Part shown: piece by piece, positions 8,148 to 18,317 of the stretch
Position numbering within the stretch: position 1 is the first letter of the stretch
Layout: each line of letters starts with the position of its first letter
Notes under the pieces: model-generated
What the model saw: the letters and a program-made list of their open reading frames with translations, nothing else
Told to the model about the DNA's origin: nothing
Database searches by the model: none
Made by a program: the position numbers and the translations under genes
NCBI RefSeq assembly: GCF_001469215.1
Contig: NZ_LOFH01000008.1
Location: forward strand, 124,001-188,000
Reading direction: 5' to 3'
DNA: 64,000 nt
From: Pseudoalteromonas sp. H105
GTDB taxonomy: Bacteria > Pseudomonadota > Gammaproteobacteria > Enterobacterales > Alteromonadaceae

Positions 8148-10433
8148 TTAGAAGCGGTAGCCAACCGTTAATGACACGGTACGAGGATCGCCGTAGTAGC
8201 CTATCAAGGTATTGTCTCCGCCAAGGCCAGGCGTGTACTTGCTCACATCATTAGGGGCCGCTGGATCGGGGGTGACAAATTGATAGCCACCAATCATGTA
8301 TTGCTCATCAGTAAGGTTTTTACCGTATAAGCCAGCGCTCCATTGGCCATCTGTGCTGTACCAAGTAATACCAAGGTTGAGTAGTCCATATGCATCTTGG
8401 GTAAGTAAGCTATCTTCTTCGAACAATGAGTAATCGCCACGGTGATAGTAGTTACCGTTCATAACAAAGTCGCCCATGTCAGTATACATACGATAGGTTG
8501 CGCCTAAATTAAAGGTGAGATCGGGGGTATTCGAGACACTAAAACGGTCTGATTTATCGAATGTTTCACCGGTATCAGGGTTAGTATCAATCACGTTTTC
8601 AAAACTACTGTCGATATAACCGATTGATGCATCAAACGTTAGGGCATCGCTTGCAACATAACTGAGCTCTAATTCAACCCCATCAGACTTAGATTCGCCA
8701 ATATTACCTAATCGTTGATTTAAATCAGCGGCACTATCGCCAGGTAAAATAGAGATATATTGACGGTCTTTATGATCTAGCGTGAAGACAGTGATATTAG
8801 CGCGTAGGTTTTTGTTCCACTCACTCTTCATACCCACTTCTATTGAATCAACCACTTCAGGTCTTGCGGCAGGTTCTGCTGTGGTTGCTCGTGGGTTAAA
8901 CGTGCCGGATTTAAAGCCTTGTGAGTAACTTGCAAAGAACATAATGTCATTGCTGTATTGGTATTCAACACCAGCGCGTGGCGTAAAACGAGACCAGTCT
9001 TCACTGTCATCCAGGACAGTCGGAACCAAGTCGCCCTCTGGACGAACATAGCCAGGCACCCACCCTGATTCAGGGTAAACAGTATCGAAGATGAGGCCGT
9101 TATTAACCGTCGCCTCTTTGCTGTCCTGGGTGTAGCGAGCGCCTAAAGTCATTGACCATTTATCGCTAAAGTCATAGCTACCTTGGATGTAGGCAGCTTT
9201 ACTGGTGGAATTGCTGCACCCACTTACTTCACGCGTAAGACCCGGTGCACCTAAGCTTTTACCGAGTTCTTCTAAAATAGCTTCAAACTGACCACATGAC
9301 TGGCCATCATAGTAGTACAACCCAGAAACAAGTTTGTAGTTATCGCCTTGATGATTTAGTTGTAACTCATGGGTAGTTTGCTCGTCATCATAAATAGCGG
9401 GTACATCAAAAATACGGATAGAGGTATTATCAAAATCAATATTTGTTGGTGAGTAGCTTTCGCGGCTAGCACCAATGTACTTCAAGCTGGTGCTGTTACT
9501 TATATCCCAGCGCGCAGTAAGACTATAGCCTTCAAGTTCCACTTTATTCCATGTTGGCATGCTGGTGTAAGAGTCGTATACGCTATCTGGCACAGGTGCA
9601 TCAGTGAGTAAGCTTGGTAGTAAACGATAGCCGCCTTTGGCGTTAGATTTATCTTCAGTTTTGTCCCACGCGAGTCTAAAAAATAAGTCGTCTGTGGGTG
9701 TGTACTCTAACGTTACGCGTGCTGCGGTGACGTCTTTGTTGTAGTTTTCGCGGTCTTGATTATCAAGGTCTGATGTTAAAAACTCACCAAAACCATCGCG
9801 GTTCAAAGTGGCAAAACCAAAGCCAACATAGAGCTTTTCATCAACAAGTGGCAGTTGTCCGGTAATTTTTAAATCTTTTTGATTGTAGCTACCTACGGTG
9901 CCTTGCACATTGAGTGTAGCATCGCCACTCATTTCCTTGGTTACATATTTAATTGCGCCACCAATGGTATTTTTGCCATATAGCGTGCCTTGTGGGCCGC
10001 GTAATACTTCAATTTGTTGTACATCGAGCAAATCCAGTACCGCACCTTGCGGGCGCGCTAAATATACGTCATCAATATAAATACCAACGCCGGGTTCATA
10101 ACCCCACAGTGGGTCTTGTTGGCCAACCCCTCGAATAAATGCCGTGATGGTTGAATTGGTACCGCGGCTGGCTTGCAACGTGGTGTTAGGTGAAAACTGT
10201 TGCACTTCGGTCATCACGCTAATGCCGTTTTCGGCCAATTCTTGTGCGCCAATAGAGGTCACTGCCACAGGGACTTCTTGTAAGTTTTCTACAGTTTTGC
10301 GTGCGGTTACTTCGATGCGCTCTAGTTCGCCTTTCACTGCGCTAGCTTGTTCTTGTGCAGTACCGTTAGCACTCAATAGTGCAAGAGAAACGGCCAATGT
10401 AACCGGGGTAATCTTTTGATTGAGCTTAATCAT
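8148..10433 (-). CDS. TonB-dependent outer-membrane receptor
   Basis: Outer-membrane active transporter of 761 residues. It has a signal peptide (about 1-27, ending NGTAQ), a TonB-box region (about 38-50, RIEVTARK), a plug domain (about 55-165, with VEVLRGPQGTLYGKNTIGGAI) and a beta-barrel ending in the aromatic C-terminus VGYRF. It has the length and sequence style of the carbon-source receptors common in Alteromonadales, and I see no siderophore genes nearby. It is divergent from the permease/dehydrogenase/CoA-transferase operon, so it may import 3-hydroxybutyrate oligomers or a related ester; that substrate is inference. The start ATG has AGGA about 8 nt upstream. Confidence 0.92.
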   Translation of the reverse strand: MIKLNQKITPVTLAVSLALLSANGTAQEQASAVKGELERIEVTARKTVENLQEVPVAVTSIGAQELAENGISVMTEVQQFSPNTTLQASRGTNSTITAFIRGVGQQDPLWGYEPGVGIYIDDVYLARPQGAVLDLLDVQQIEVLRGPQGTLYGKNTIGGAIKYVTKEMSGDATLNVQGTVGSYNQKDLKITGQLPLVDEKLYVGFGFATLNRDGFGEFLTSDLDNQDRENYNKDVTAARVTLEYTPTDDLFFRLAWDKTEDKSNAKGGYRLLPSLLTDAPVPDSVYDSYTSMPTWNKVELEGYSLTARWDISNSTSLKYIGASRESYSPTNIDFDNTSIRIFDVPAIYDDEQTTHELQLNHQGDNYKLVSGLYYYDGQSCGQFEAILEELGKSLGAPGLTREVSGCSNSTSKAAYIQGSYDFSDKWSMTLGARYTQDSKEATVNNGLIFDTVYPESGWVPGYVRPEGDLVPTVLDDSEDWSRFTPRAGVEYQYSNDIMFFASYSQGFKSGTFNPRATTAEPAARPEVVDSIEVGMKSEWNKNLRANITVFTLDHKDRQYISILPGDSAADLNQRLGNIGESKSDGVELELSYVASDALTFDASIGYIDSSFENVIDTNPDTGETFDKSDRFSVSNTPDLTFNLGATYRMYTDMGDFVMNGNYYHRGDYSLFEEDSLLTQDAYGLLNLGITWYSTDGQWSAGLYGKNLTDEQYMIGGYQFVTPDPAAPNDVSKYTPGLGGDNTLIGYYGDPRTVSLTVGYRF

Positions 10434-10522
10434 GGTGTGTTCCTGTTTTTGTTGTCTTTGTTGATTGTTTAATTGCTCATGTCACCTGCATTTAATGTAG
10501 AAGATAGTTATAAAAAAGGAAT

Positions 10523-10539
10523 TAGTACCATAGTGCTAT
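10523..10539. promoter_or_regulatory. Candidate operator, copy 1 (near-palindromic 17-mer)
   Basis: TAGTACCATAGTGCTAT; the first 16 bases match their own reverse complement at 12 positions. A second copy with two changes sits at 10591-10607 in the same divergent promoter region. It is a candidate site for the LuxR-type response regulator encoded at 7353-8015. Confidence 0.5.
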
Positions 10540-10590
10540 ACGCAGCCAATACCTTGACTTATTTGGGTTTTAAGCCAGATTTAATCAGTG

Positions 10591-10607
10591 TAGTACCTTA
10601 GTGTTAT
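10591..10607. promoter_or_regulatory. Candidate operator, copy 2
   Basis: TAGTACCTTAGTGTTAT, 15 of 17 identical to copy 1 and 68 bp away, between the TonB receptor and the permease. Two matched copies in one divergent intergenic region suggest cooperative or bidirectional control. Confidence 0.5.
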
Positions 10608-10694
10608 GTCATTTGTACTGTTTTAACGTAAGACTAAATCCAATTACTGCGATGTCACCTCATCTGTGTAATAACAATAATTATAGGAATGTCT

Positions 10695-11996
10695 ATGCTG
10701 AGCATGATAGGGCTGTTAGGCGGTTTAATACTGCTGATTATATTAACGCTGCGTGGCGTAAATTTGTTTATTGCTGCGCCAACCTGCGCACTGCTTGTTG
10801 CATTGAGTAGTGATATGGCGGTATTTCCAGTCACGGCAGATAGCAATTTTATCACCGCGTATATGGAGGGGTTTGCAGGTTTTTTGAGTGCATGGTTTTT
10901 TATGTTCTTACTGGGTTCGTTATTCGGTAAGTTTATGGAAGACACAGGCGCGGCAGATAGTGTAGCAAGCTACATAGTGGGCAAGCTAGGCATGAAACAT
11001 GCGGTACTCGCGGTGGTTATTGCCTGTGCTGTACTTACTTATGGCGGCGTAAGCGTGTTTATTGTGGCGTTTTCGGTTTATCCGATGGCGCTTAGTTTAT
11101 TTAAAGACGCTGATTTACCCCGGCGCTTTATTCCTGCCACCTTGGCATTTGGCTCGGTGACATTCACCATGACCTCGGCGGGCTCACCTGAGATACAAAA
11201 CTGGATACCGGTTAAGCATCTCGGTACGTCACCTTATGCCGCATGGGAAGTCAGCCTTGTTGTCGCTATTTTTATGGCGATAGTGGGCTACGTATGGCTG
11301 AGTAAAATGATCAAAAAGGCAGTGGCAAAAGGGGAGCGTTTTGAAGCGCGTGATGATGATCCTGTTATTTTAAAGCGCGCACGCCCGCACCCTATTACTG
11401 GGGTTATCCCACTCATAGTGGTGTTGCTTTTATCCTTTATGTTGCACGATATTTTACAACAAACCGCCTTAATTGTGGCGTTACTGGGTGGCGTGTTAAG
11501 TATTGTGGCGATTAATTTTAAGTATTTTCATAACATGGAAAATGCCATTAACGTAGGGACAACCGGCGCCTTAGTTGCGATTGGTAATACGGCTGCGGTG
11601 GTAGGGTTTGGCGCTGTGGCTAAAGTATCGCCTGCGTTTATTGCTGCGGTTGACTTAATGACCCAGATGCCCGGCAATGAGTTGGTTGGTGCAGCGGTGG
11701 CGGTGAGCGTTATTGCTGGCTTAACAGGTTCCGCATCCGGCGGACAAGCCATTGCACTGCCGCTTGTCGCTCCGGGGTATTTAGACATGGGCGTTAATCC
11801 AGAACAGCTGCATCGCGTTGTTTCAATAAGCTCAGGTGCCCTTGATAGCCTGCCGCACAATGGCTACGTGGTGACAACAATACGCGCAATTTGTAAAGAA
11901 ACACATCAACGTGCTTATTGGCCGCTGGCTGCATTAACCGTAGTTATTCCACTGATTGGTGTCGCATTGGCATTGAGTCTATTTATCACTTTTTAA
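10695..11996 (+). CDS. GntP-family permease, probable 3-hydroxybutyrate transporter
   Basis: Inner-membrane permease of about 433 residues with roughly 11-12 hydrophobic segments, resembling the GntP/CitMHS group annotated as D-beta-hydroxybutyrate permeases. Conserved stretches include GGVSVFIVAFSVYPMA, a polar SAGSPEIQNWIP segment, and GLTGSASGGQAIALPL near the C-terminus. The ATG at 10695 is preferred to the one at 10689 because AGGA is 6 nt before it. It is first in a plus-strand operon with an exported hydrolase, a 3-hydroxybutyrate dehydrogenase and CoA-transferase subunits. That context makes 3-hydroxybutyrate the likely substrate, with short-chain hydroxy or oxo acids as alternatives. 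Confidence 0.85.
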   Translation: MLSMIGLLGGLILLIILTLRGVNLFIAAPTCALLVALSSDMAVFPVTADSNFITAYMEGFAGFLSAWFFMFLLGSLFGKFMEDTGAADSVASYIVGKLGMKHAVLAVVIACAVLTYGGVSVFIVAFSVYPMALSLFKDADLPRRFIPATLAFGSVTFTMTSAGSPEIQNWIPVKHLGTSPYAAWEVSLVVAIFMAIVGYVWLSKMIKKAVAKGERFEARDDDPVILKRARPHPITGVIPLIVVLLLSFMLHDILQQTALIVALLGGVLSIVAINFKYFHNMENAINVGTTGALVAIGNTAAVVGFGAVAKVSPAFIAAVDLMTQMPGNELVGAAVAVSVIAGLTGSASGGQAIALPLVAPGYLDMGVNPEQLHRVVSISSGALDSLPHNGYVVTTIRAICKETHQRAYWPLAALTVVIPLIGVALALSLFITF

Positions 11997-12005
11997 GGAA
12001 GGGCA

Positions 12006-13190
12006 ATGAAAACAACATTCATAATCATCGGATTGCTTTTATTTTATAGTAACGTCGCGTTTAGCGTAGACCACACCACTCCTATGCTGGTGGAAAAGCA
12101 GCACTTCACTACGGAAGACTTTACCACTGTATCGGGCAAAACTATCGCCAAAGTCGATATTGGTTGGGAAAGCTATGGCACGCTGAATGAAGCCAAAAAC
12201 AATGTGATTCTAATCACCCATTATTTTTCAGGTACCTCTCATGCGGCGGGTAAATATAACGCCGATGACGCCCTGCCAGGATATTGGGATGCGATTATTG
12301 GCCCAGGTAAAGCCATTGATACTAATAAGTACTTTGTGATCAGTTCAGATACCTTAGTCAATGCAAACTGGCATGATCCAAATGTAATTACAACGGGCCC
12401 TGCATCAATCAATCCTGCTACTAATAAACCCTATGGGCTCGATTTTCCTGTGGTGACAATTACTGACTTTGTAAATGTGCAAAAGCGGTTGCTCGATAGC
12501 TTAGGCATCAAAAAGCTACACGCAGTGATGGGTGCATCAATGGGGTCATTCCAGGCGCTTGAATGGGCAGTGCGTTACCCGGAACAGGTAGAGCGGCTTA
12601 TTCATGTGATTGGTGCTGCAACAATGGATGCATGGACGGTGGCAGCTCTTGAAAAATGGGCATTACCTATTCGGTTAGATAAAAATTGGCAGCAAGGTAA
12701 TTATTACGAAAAAGAGCGCCCCCTCAATGGTTTGGCTGCAACCATGCTAAACATTACGCAAGATGCTATGCACCCGATTATGTATAACGCCAGCTTCCCT
12801 AACTTTACCGTAGTTGATCAAGGAGCAATGAATGACATTCGCACCTTGCCACAGCTTAGCCAAACATTAGCAACACGCGCTATGGCACGCGCGAAAACCC
12901 AAGATGCCAATCACGTGTTGTATTTAGTGCGTGCATCACAGCTTTTTACCGCGGGTATGCAAGGCGATTTAACGAGTGCGCTGAAAAACGTGAAAGCAAA
13001 AACCTTATTGCTGCCTGCAACAAACGATTTATTACTGCGCCCTGAAAATATGCGAACAGTCTATAGCGTCATGAAAACAGCAGGTAAAGAAGTTGAAATG
13101 TCAGAGATTGAAGGTGGCTGGGGGCATTTAGATGGCCTTTTTTCTATCTCACCAAAGGCTCAACTAATCAGTGACTTTTTAAAGGAGTAA
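12006..13190 (+). CDS. Exported alpha/beta-hydrolase of the MetX (homoserine acyltransferase-like) family
   Basis: 394 residues with a clear signal peptide (about 1-20, IIIGLLLFYSNVAFS), so it acts in the periplasm or outside. The core resembles homoserine O-acetyltransferase: oxyanion region THYFSGTSHAAGK, nucleophile elbow GASMGS with Ser178 followed by FQALEWAVRYP, an Asp in LPATNDLLL and a catalytic His in GGWGHLDG. Cytoplasmic MetX has GGSMGG and no signal peptide, and nothing for methionine synthesis lies here. It sits between the permease and 3-hydroxybutyrate dehydrogenase genes, 9 bp after the former. It probably hydrolyses esters such as 3-hydroxybutyrate oligomers; this substrate is inference. 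AAGGAAGGG precedes the ATG. Confidence 0.85.
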   Translation: MKTTFIIIGLLLFYSNVAFSVDHTTPMLVEKQHFTTEDFTTVSGKTIAKVDIGWESYGTLNEAKNNVILITHYFSGTSHAAGKYNADDALPGYWDAIIGPGKAIDTNKYFVISSDTLVNANWHDPNVITTGPASINPATNKPYGLDFPVVTITDFVNVQKRLLDSLGIKKLHAVMGASMGSFQALEWAVRYPEQVERLIHVIGAATMDAWTVAALEKWALPIRLDKNWQQGNYYEKERPLNGLAATMLNITQDAMHPIMYNASFPNFTVVDQGAMNDIRTLPQLSQTLATRAMARAKTQDANHVLYLVRASQLFTAGMQGDLTSALKNVKAKTLLLPATNDLLLRPENMRTVYSVMKTAGKEVEMSEIEGGWGHLDGLFSISPKAQLISDFLKE

Positions 13191-13194
13191 TCGC

Positions 13195-13956
13195 ATGAGC
13201 AAAACAGTATTAATTACTGGGGCTGCAAGTGGCATCGGCTTTTACATTGCTGAGCAACTCGCTAAAGCGGGTCACCATATTATCGTCACTGATTTACATC
13301 AGCACAGCGCCGAACAAGCAGCTGCTAACATTGTTGATCAAGGTGGGAATGCGCAAGGTTTTGCACTGAATGTGGCTGATAGTACCGCAATTGAGCTGTT
13401 CTTTAATGAATTTAAAATGCCGATTGATGTGTTAATTAATAATGCAGGGGTTCAGCACGTAGCAAAGCTTGAGGATTTCCCCGCTGATAAATGGCAGTTT
13501 TTACAGCAAGTGATGTTAGTTGGGCCTGCGATGACGACCAAAGCGGTGTTACCGCGTATGCGGGAGCAAGATTTTGGTCGCATTATTAATATTGGCTCTA
13601 TTCATGCGATGGTCGCGTCTAAATATAAGTCAGCTTATATTGCTGCCAAGCATGGCTTAATTGGCTTTGCCAAAACCATGGCGCTAGAAACAGGGGATGC
13701 CAACATTACCATTAATACGGTATGTCCTGCGTACGTAAAAACGCCGTTAGTTGAGCAACAAATTGCATCACAAGCTAAAGAGCATGGTATTTCAGAGCAG
13801 CAAGTCATCGATACTATTATGCTTGCGCCTATGCCTAAAAAATCTTTTATTGGTTTGGATGAAATACAGCATACCGTCGCGTTTTTAATGGCAGATGCGG
13901 CTCGTAATATTACCGCACAAGCAATAGCCATTGATGGCGGCTGGACAGCGCAATAG
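13195..13956 (+). CDS. bdhA: 3-hydroxybutyrate dehydrogenase (SDR family)
   Basis: NAD-dependent short-chain dehydrogenase of 253 residues that would oxidise D-3-hydroxybutyrate to acetoacetate in the cytoplasm. It has the Rossmann glycine motif [15 protein letters not shown], catalytic Ser in NIGSIHA and the YIAAK pair, then a C-terminus with [10 protein letters not shown]. The internal [13 protein letters not shown] and [15 protein letters not shown] match the 3-HB dehydrogenase subgroup. AAAGGAG lies before the ATG and only 4 bp separate it from the hydrolase. The product acetoacetate would be the substrate of the CoA-transferase encoded next. Confidence 0.92.
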   Translation: MSKTVLITGAASGIGFYIAEQLAKAGHHIIVTDLHQHSAEQAAANIVDQGGNAQGFALNVADSTAIELFFNEFKMPIDVLINNAGVQHVAKLEDFPADKWQFLQQVMLVGPAMTTKAVLPRMREQDFGRIINIGSIHAMVASKYKSAYIAAKHGLIGFAKTMALETGDANITINTVCPAYVKTPLVEQQIASQAKEHGISEQQVIDTIMLAPMPKKSFIGLDEIQHTVAFLMADAARNITAQAIAIDGGWTAQ

Positions 13957-13964
13957 GAGGTATT

Positions 13965-14672
13965 ATGGCAGGTTTTGATAAAGTGGTGGCTAGTTACGAT
14001 GAGGCCATGGCTGGCCTTGAAGATGGCATGACGGTGATTGCTGGTGGCTTTGGCTTATGCGGGATTCCAGAAGGGCTTATTGCGCAAATTAAGTGCCAAG
14101 GCACGCGAGATTTAACCGTCGTATCAAATAACTGTGGGGTTGATGGTTTTGGCCTTGGGGTGCTGCTTGAAGATCAACAAATTAGCAAAATGGTAGCCTC
14201 TTATGTGGGTGAAAACGCACTATTCGAGCAGCAGTTACTCAGTGGCGAGCTTGAAGTAGAGCTAACTCCACAAGGCACATTAGCCGAAAAAATGCGTGCT
14301 GGTGGAGCGGGTATACCTGCATTTTACACCGCAACCGGAGTGGGTACTCCTGTGGCTGAGGGCAAAGAAACCCGAAACATCAATGGCCGTGATTATTTAC
14401 TAGAACCCAGTATTACCGGAGATTTTGCCATTGTAAAAGCGTGGAAGGCTGACCGCTACGGTAATTGCATTTACCGCCATACGGCGATGAACTTTAACCC
14501 CATGGCCGCTACAGCTGGGCAGATAACCGTACTGGAAGTTGAAGAAATCGTTGAGCTAGGCGAGCTTGAGCCCAGTCAAATTCATACCCCAGGTATCTAT
14601 ATCGATAGAGTAATAAAAGGCGAGTTTGAAAAGCGTATCGAAAAAATCACTACGCAAGCAGCAACGCTTTAA
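13965..14672 (+). CDS. scoA: 3-oxoacid (succinyl-CoA:acetoacetate) CoA-transferase subunit A
   Basis: Alpha subunit of a class I CoA-transferase, 235 residues, which activates acetoacetate to acetoacetyl-CoA with subunit B. It has [13 protein letters not shown] near the N-terminus, [13 protein letters not shown], and the [17 protein letters not shown] loop characteristic of SCOT A chains. AGGAGG precedes the ATG by 4 nt. It follows bdhA by 8 bp. The thiolase needed to finish conversion to acetyl-CoA is not in the window. AtoD is the alternative name if butyrate or acetate is the partner acid. Confidence 0.92.
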   Translation: MAGFDKVVASYDEAMAGLEDGMTVIAGGFGLCGIPEGLIAQIKCQGTRDLTVVSNNCGVDGFGLGVLLEDQQISKMVASYVGENALFEQQLLSGELEVELTPQGTLAEKMRAGGAGIPAFYTATGVGTPVAEGKETRNINGRDYLLEPSITGDFAIVKAWKADRYGNCIYRHTAMNFNPMAATAGQITVLEVEEIVELGELEPSQIHTPGIYIDRVIKGEFEKRIEKITTQAATL

Positions 14673-14682
14673 GGAGTCAATA

Positions 14683-15342
14683 ATGGCGTTAACACGAGAG
14701 CAAATAGCAAAGCGCGTAGCAATGGAGTTACAAGATGGCTATTACGTTAATTTAGGGATCGGCATACCAACGTTAGTGGCGAATTATGTGCCTGAGGGCA
14801 TCGAGGTAATGTTGCAATCGGAAAACGGTTTGCTAGGTATGGGGCCGTACCCAAGTGAATCGCAAGTCGATGCTGATATGATCAACGCCGGAAAAGAAAC
14901 CGTTACGGCGGCGAAAGGCGCTGCCATTTTTAACTCCGCAGAGAGCTTTGCCATGATCCGCGGAGGTCATGTTGATTTAACGGTGCTCGGTGCGTTTGAA
15001 GTGGATCAAAACGGCAATATCGCCAGTTGGATGATCCCTAATAAGTTAGTTAAAGGCATGGGCGGGGCGATGGACTTAGTGGCAGGGGCAAAAAACATTA
15101 TTTGCACCATGACCCATGCAAACAAACACGGTGAGTCAAAGCTTTTAACTGAATGTAGCCTGCCGTTAACAGGCGTGGGCTGTATTAATAAAGTGATTAC
15201 CGATTTAGCCTTGATAGAAATTAAAGACGGCGCTTTTCATTTGTTAGAGTGTGCACCTGGTGTCACAGTCTCAGAAATACAAGAAAGAACGGCAGGTAAC
15301 TTGATAGTGAGTAAAAAGGTAAAAACAATGAGCTTTGCTTAA
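14683..15342 (+). CDS. scoB: 3-oxoacid CoA-transferase subunit B
   Basis: Beta subunit of about 219 residues. It begins MALTREQIAKR, has NLGIGIPTLVANY, the catalytic glutamate in SENGLLGMG (thioester-forming Glu), and AMIRGGHVDLTVLGAFEVD. The ATG at 14683 has AAGGAG 6 nt upstream; the longer frame starting inside scoA at 14626 has no such support. It ends the operon and is followed by the hairpin at 15414-15447. Confidence 0.93.
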   Translation: MALTREQIAKRVAMELQDGYYVNLGIGIPTLVANYVPEGIEVMLQSENGLLGMGPYPSESQVDADMINAGKETVTAAKGAAIFNSAESFAMIRGGHVDLTVLGAFEVDQNGNIASWMIPNKLVKGMGGAMDLVAGAKNIICTMTHANKHGESKLLTECSLPLTGVGCINKVITDLALIEIKDGAFHLLECAPGVTVSEIQERTAGNLIVSKKVKTMSFA

Positions 15343-15823
15343 CTTTAATACACATGAGTGCTGATTGGATAGGAAGTGACAGTCCTTATTGTAGCTACTA
15401 TAACCTTCTATTTAAAATTGTAAGTCCGTGAGGGTTTACAATTTTTTGTATTTTAACAGTGGATGTGTTGTGTATATAAGATCAGCAATGATGAAAAGGT
15501 GTGATGTGAAAAAAGCCGATTGAGATATTGATTGTGATTGCTAAGAGACTGATTTAAAAAACAACTATAAAACATGATGTATGGTGTGCACCCGCATAAC
15601 ACACACTGTGTTTTCAGGTGCTTTTTATATGAATGAGTAGGTTTAAAATAATATTATCCCCTTTGTGGATTTAATCGACAGGCTGAAAAAACAAGGTCGT
15701 TAATGCTTTGAAAAAATATTTTATAGAATTGATTGCATTTTAAGCGACTTCTATGGTGATGTTCGCTTGAACTAATGCTATACTCCCGCCGAATAATTTA
15801 TCGACTTTATTAAGAGTAAAATA
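15343..15823. other. Intergenic region between scoB and fusA2
   Basis: About 480 bp without a convincing gene. It contains the scoB terminator (15414-15447) and, near the right end, a TATACT hexamer at 15779-15784 that could be the fusA2 -10 box about 40 bp before the ATG. No good -35 box is evident at 17 bp. Confidence 0.5.
15414..15447 (+). terminator. Intrinsic terminator of the hydroxybutyrate operon
   Basis: 10-bp stem AAAATTGTAA/TTACAATTTT with a 12-nt loop, running into a short T tract. It lies about 70 bp after scoB. Confidence 0.65.
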
Positions 15824-17908
15824 ATGGCAGATTTATCGAAGTACAGAAACATTGGTATTTTCGCGCACGTTGATGCGGGTAAAACCACGACTACTGAGCG
15901 TATCCTAAAGCTTACGGGTACTATCCATAAAACAGGTGAGGTTCATGATGGTGAATCTACTACAGATTTCATGGATCAAGAAGCTGAGCGCGGTATTACT
16001 ATCCAGTCTGCGGCAGTAAGCTGTTTCTGGAAAGATCACCGTTTCAACGTTATCGATACTCCTGGGCACGTTGACTTCACAGTTGAAGTTTACCGTTCAC
16101 TTAAAGTATTAGATGGTGGTGTTGGTGTATTCTGTGGTTCTGGTGGTGTTGAGCCACAATCAGAAACTAACTGGCGCTACGCGAACGAATCAGAAGTTGC
16201 ACGTATTATCTTCGTAAACAAATTAGACCGTATGGGTGCTGATTTTTACCGTGTAACTGAGCAAGTACGTAAAGTACTTGGTGCAGTGCCTTTAATCATG
16301 ACATTACCAATCGGTATTGAAGATGATTTCGTTGGTGTTGTAGACGTACTTGAGAAAAAAGCATACGTTTGGGATGACACAGGTCTTCCTGAAAACTACG
16401 AAGTTAAAGACGTTCCAGCAGACATGGTTGACAAAGTTGAAGAATACCATGAAATGCTTATCGAAACTGCTGTTGAGCAAGACGATGACCTAATGGAAGC
16501 GTACATGGAAGGTGAAGTACCTTCTATTGAAGATATCAAGCGTTGTATCCGTAAAGGTACTCGTGACCTTGCATTCTTCCCTACATTCTGTGGTTCTGCA
16601 TTCAAAAACAAAGGTGTTCAATTAGTACTTGACGCAGTTGTTGATTACTTACCGGCTCCTACAGAAGTTGATCCTCAACCTCTTATGGACGAAGAAGGTA
16701 ACGAAAATGGCGAGTTTGCAGTTGTATCTGCTGACGAACCTTTCAAAGCGCTTGCATTCAAAATCATGGATGACCGCTTTGGTGCATTAACTTTCGTACG
16801 TATCTACTCTGGTAAGCTGAATAAGGGTGACACTATCCTTAATGCGTTTACAGGTAAAACTGAGCGTGTTGGCCGTATGGTTGAGATGCAAGCTGATGAG
16901 CGTAAAGAATTAACTAGCGCACAAGCTGGTGACATCATTGCAATCGTAGGTATGAAGAACGTGCAAACAGGTCACACTCTATGTGATCCTAAGCATCCAG
17001 TAACACTTGAGCCAATGGTATTCCCAACGCCAGTAATCTCGATTGCTGTACAGCCTAAAGATAAAGGCGGTAATGAGAAAATGGGTATCGCAATTGGTAA
17101 AATGGTTGCAGAAGATCCATCTTTCCAAGTTGAGACTGATGAAGATTCAGGCGAAACTATCCTTAAAGGGATGGGTGAGCTTCACTTAGATATCAAAGTT
17201 GATATCCTTAAGCGTACTTACGGCGTAGACCTTATTGTTGGTCAACCGCAGGTTGCTTATCGTGAAACGATCACTCGTGAAATCGAAGATAGCTACACGC
17301 ACAAGAAGCAATCAGGTGGTTCTGGTCAGTTCGGTAAAATCGACTACCGCATCAAGCCAGGCGAAGCGAATTCAGGCTTCACGTTCACGTCATCTGTTGT
17401 TGGCGGTAACGTACCAAAAGAATTCTGGCCTGCAGTTGAGAAAGGCTTCAAGTCAATGATGAACGAAGGTGTTCTAGCTGGCTTCCCAGTACTTGACGTT
17501 GAAGTTGAGCTTTTCGACGGTGGCTTCCACGCCGTGGATTCATCTGCAATTGCTTTCGAAATCGCTGCTAAAGGCGCTTTCCGTCAGTCTATCCCTAAAG
17601 CGGGTGCACAACTTCTTGAGCCAATCATGAAAGTAGACGTGTTCACGCCAGAAGATCACGTAGGTGACGTAATCGGTGACCTTAACCGTCGTCGTGGTAT
17701 GCTAAGTGACCAAGAAGCTGGTCTAACAGGCGTTCGCATCAAAGCTGACGTTCCGTTATCAGAAATGTTCGGTTACATCGGTTCACTACGTACAATGACA
17801 TCGGGTCGTGGTCAGTTCTCTATGGAGTTCTCACACTACTCAGCATGTCCACAAAACGTAGCTGACACTGTAATCGCTGCAGAAAAAGAGAAAAAAGCAG
17901 CTAAATAA
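15824..17908 (+). CDS. fusA2: Translation elongation factor G, second copy (EF-G2)
   Basis: Ribosomal GTPase of 694 residues. It has P-loop AHVDAGKT, effector region [29 protein letters not shown] and NKLDRMG, and domains II-V ending with [14 protein letters not shown]. It lacks the canonical str-operon neighbours (rpsL, rpsG, tuf), and the N-terminus ([16 protein letters not shown]) resembles the roughly 695-residue EF-G2 of Vibrio and Shewanella rather than the 704-residue housekeeping FusA. Codon choice looks biased toward a highly expressed gene. It could act in translocation or ribosome recycling; the division of labour with a main FusA elsewhere is inference. Confidence 0.9.
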   Translation: MADLSKYRNIGIFAHVDAGKTTTTERILKLTGTIHKTGEVHDGESTTDFMDQEAERGITIQSAAVSCFWKDHRFNVIDTPGHVDFTVEVYRSLKVLDGGVGVFCGSGGVEPQSETNWRYANESEVARIIFVNKLDRMGADFYRVTEQVRKVLGAVPLIMTLPIGIEDDFVGVVDVLEKKAYVWDDTGLPENYEVKDVPADMVDKVEEYHEMLIETAVEQDDDLMEAYMEGEVPSIEDIKRCIRKGTRDLAFFPTFCGSAFKNKGVQLVLDAVVDYLPAPTEVDPQPLMDEEGNENGEFAVVSADEPFKALAFKIMDDRFGALTFVRIYSGKLNKGDTILNAFTGKTERVGRMVEMQADERKELTSAQAGDIIAIVGMKNVQTGHTLCDPKHPVTLEPMVFPTPVISIAVQPKDKGGNEKMGIAIGKMVAEDPSFQVETDEDSGETILKGMGELHLDIKVDILKRTYGVDLIVGQPQVAYRETITREIEDSYTHKKQSGGSGQFGKIDYRIKPGEANSGFTFTSSVVGGNVPKEFWPAVEKGFKSMMNEGVLAGFPVLDVEVELFDGGFHAVDSSAIAFEIAAKGAFRQSIPKAGAQLLEPIMKVDVFTPEDHVGDVIGDLNRRRGMLSDQEAGLTGVRIKADVPLSEMFGYIGSLRTMTSGRGQFSMEFSHYSACPQNVADTVIAAEKEKKAAK

Positions 17909-17924
17909 TTAGCGCTTTAACTTT

Positions 17925-17954
17925 AAAAAAACCCGCACTTGTTGCGGGTTTTTT
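17925..17954 (+). terminator. Intrinsic terminator of fusA2
   Basis: GC stem CCCGCA/TGCGGG with a 5-nt loop, preceded by an A run and followed by TTTTTT, 16 bp after the stop codon. Confidence 0.92.
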
Positions 17955-18317
17955 GTTGCCAGTATATCGGAGTATAGCTACAACCCTATCATCATGACTC
18001 TTTAAGCTGCAAATAGCGTTACACAATAAGAAAATATCAAAGCTATTATTGAGTACATCCTTTATTCTAGGTCCTCTCTCCTTATTCTGCTCTTAAGTAT
18101 GAGTCTTTATTGTATATATCAAAATAATATATATAAAATGTTTTTTATTAATTCTATGTATATTAACGAGTTACTTTAAATGCTTTTGTTCTAGTTAAAA
18201 AGTAGTGTTTTTGCGCTTGTTTAGAATTTTCTTATAGGTAAAATTACGCCTTATTTTCTAAAAGAAGTACAAAAAAGGACACCTTTTAAATTAAGGGGTG
18301 GGCGTAAAAGGACCGCA
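17955..18317. other. AT-rich intergenic region
   Basis: About 360 bp with no frame or RNA structure I can support. It presumably holds the promoter of the small membrane protein that follows. Confidence 0.4.

Noticed and set aside
12006..13190. Homoserine O-acetyltransferase for methionine synthesis
   Set aside because: A signal peptide and placement in a hydroxybutyrate operon argue against the cytoplasmic biosynthetic role despite the fold.
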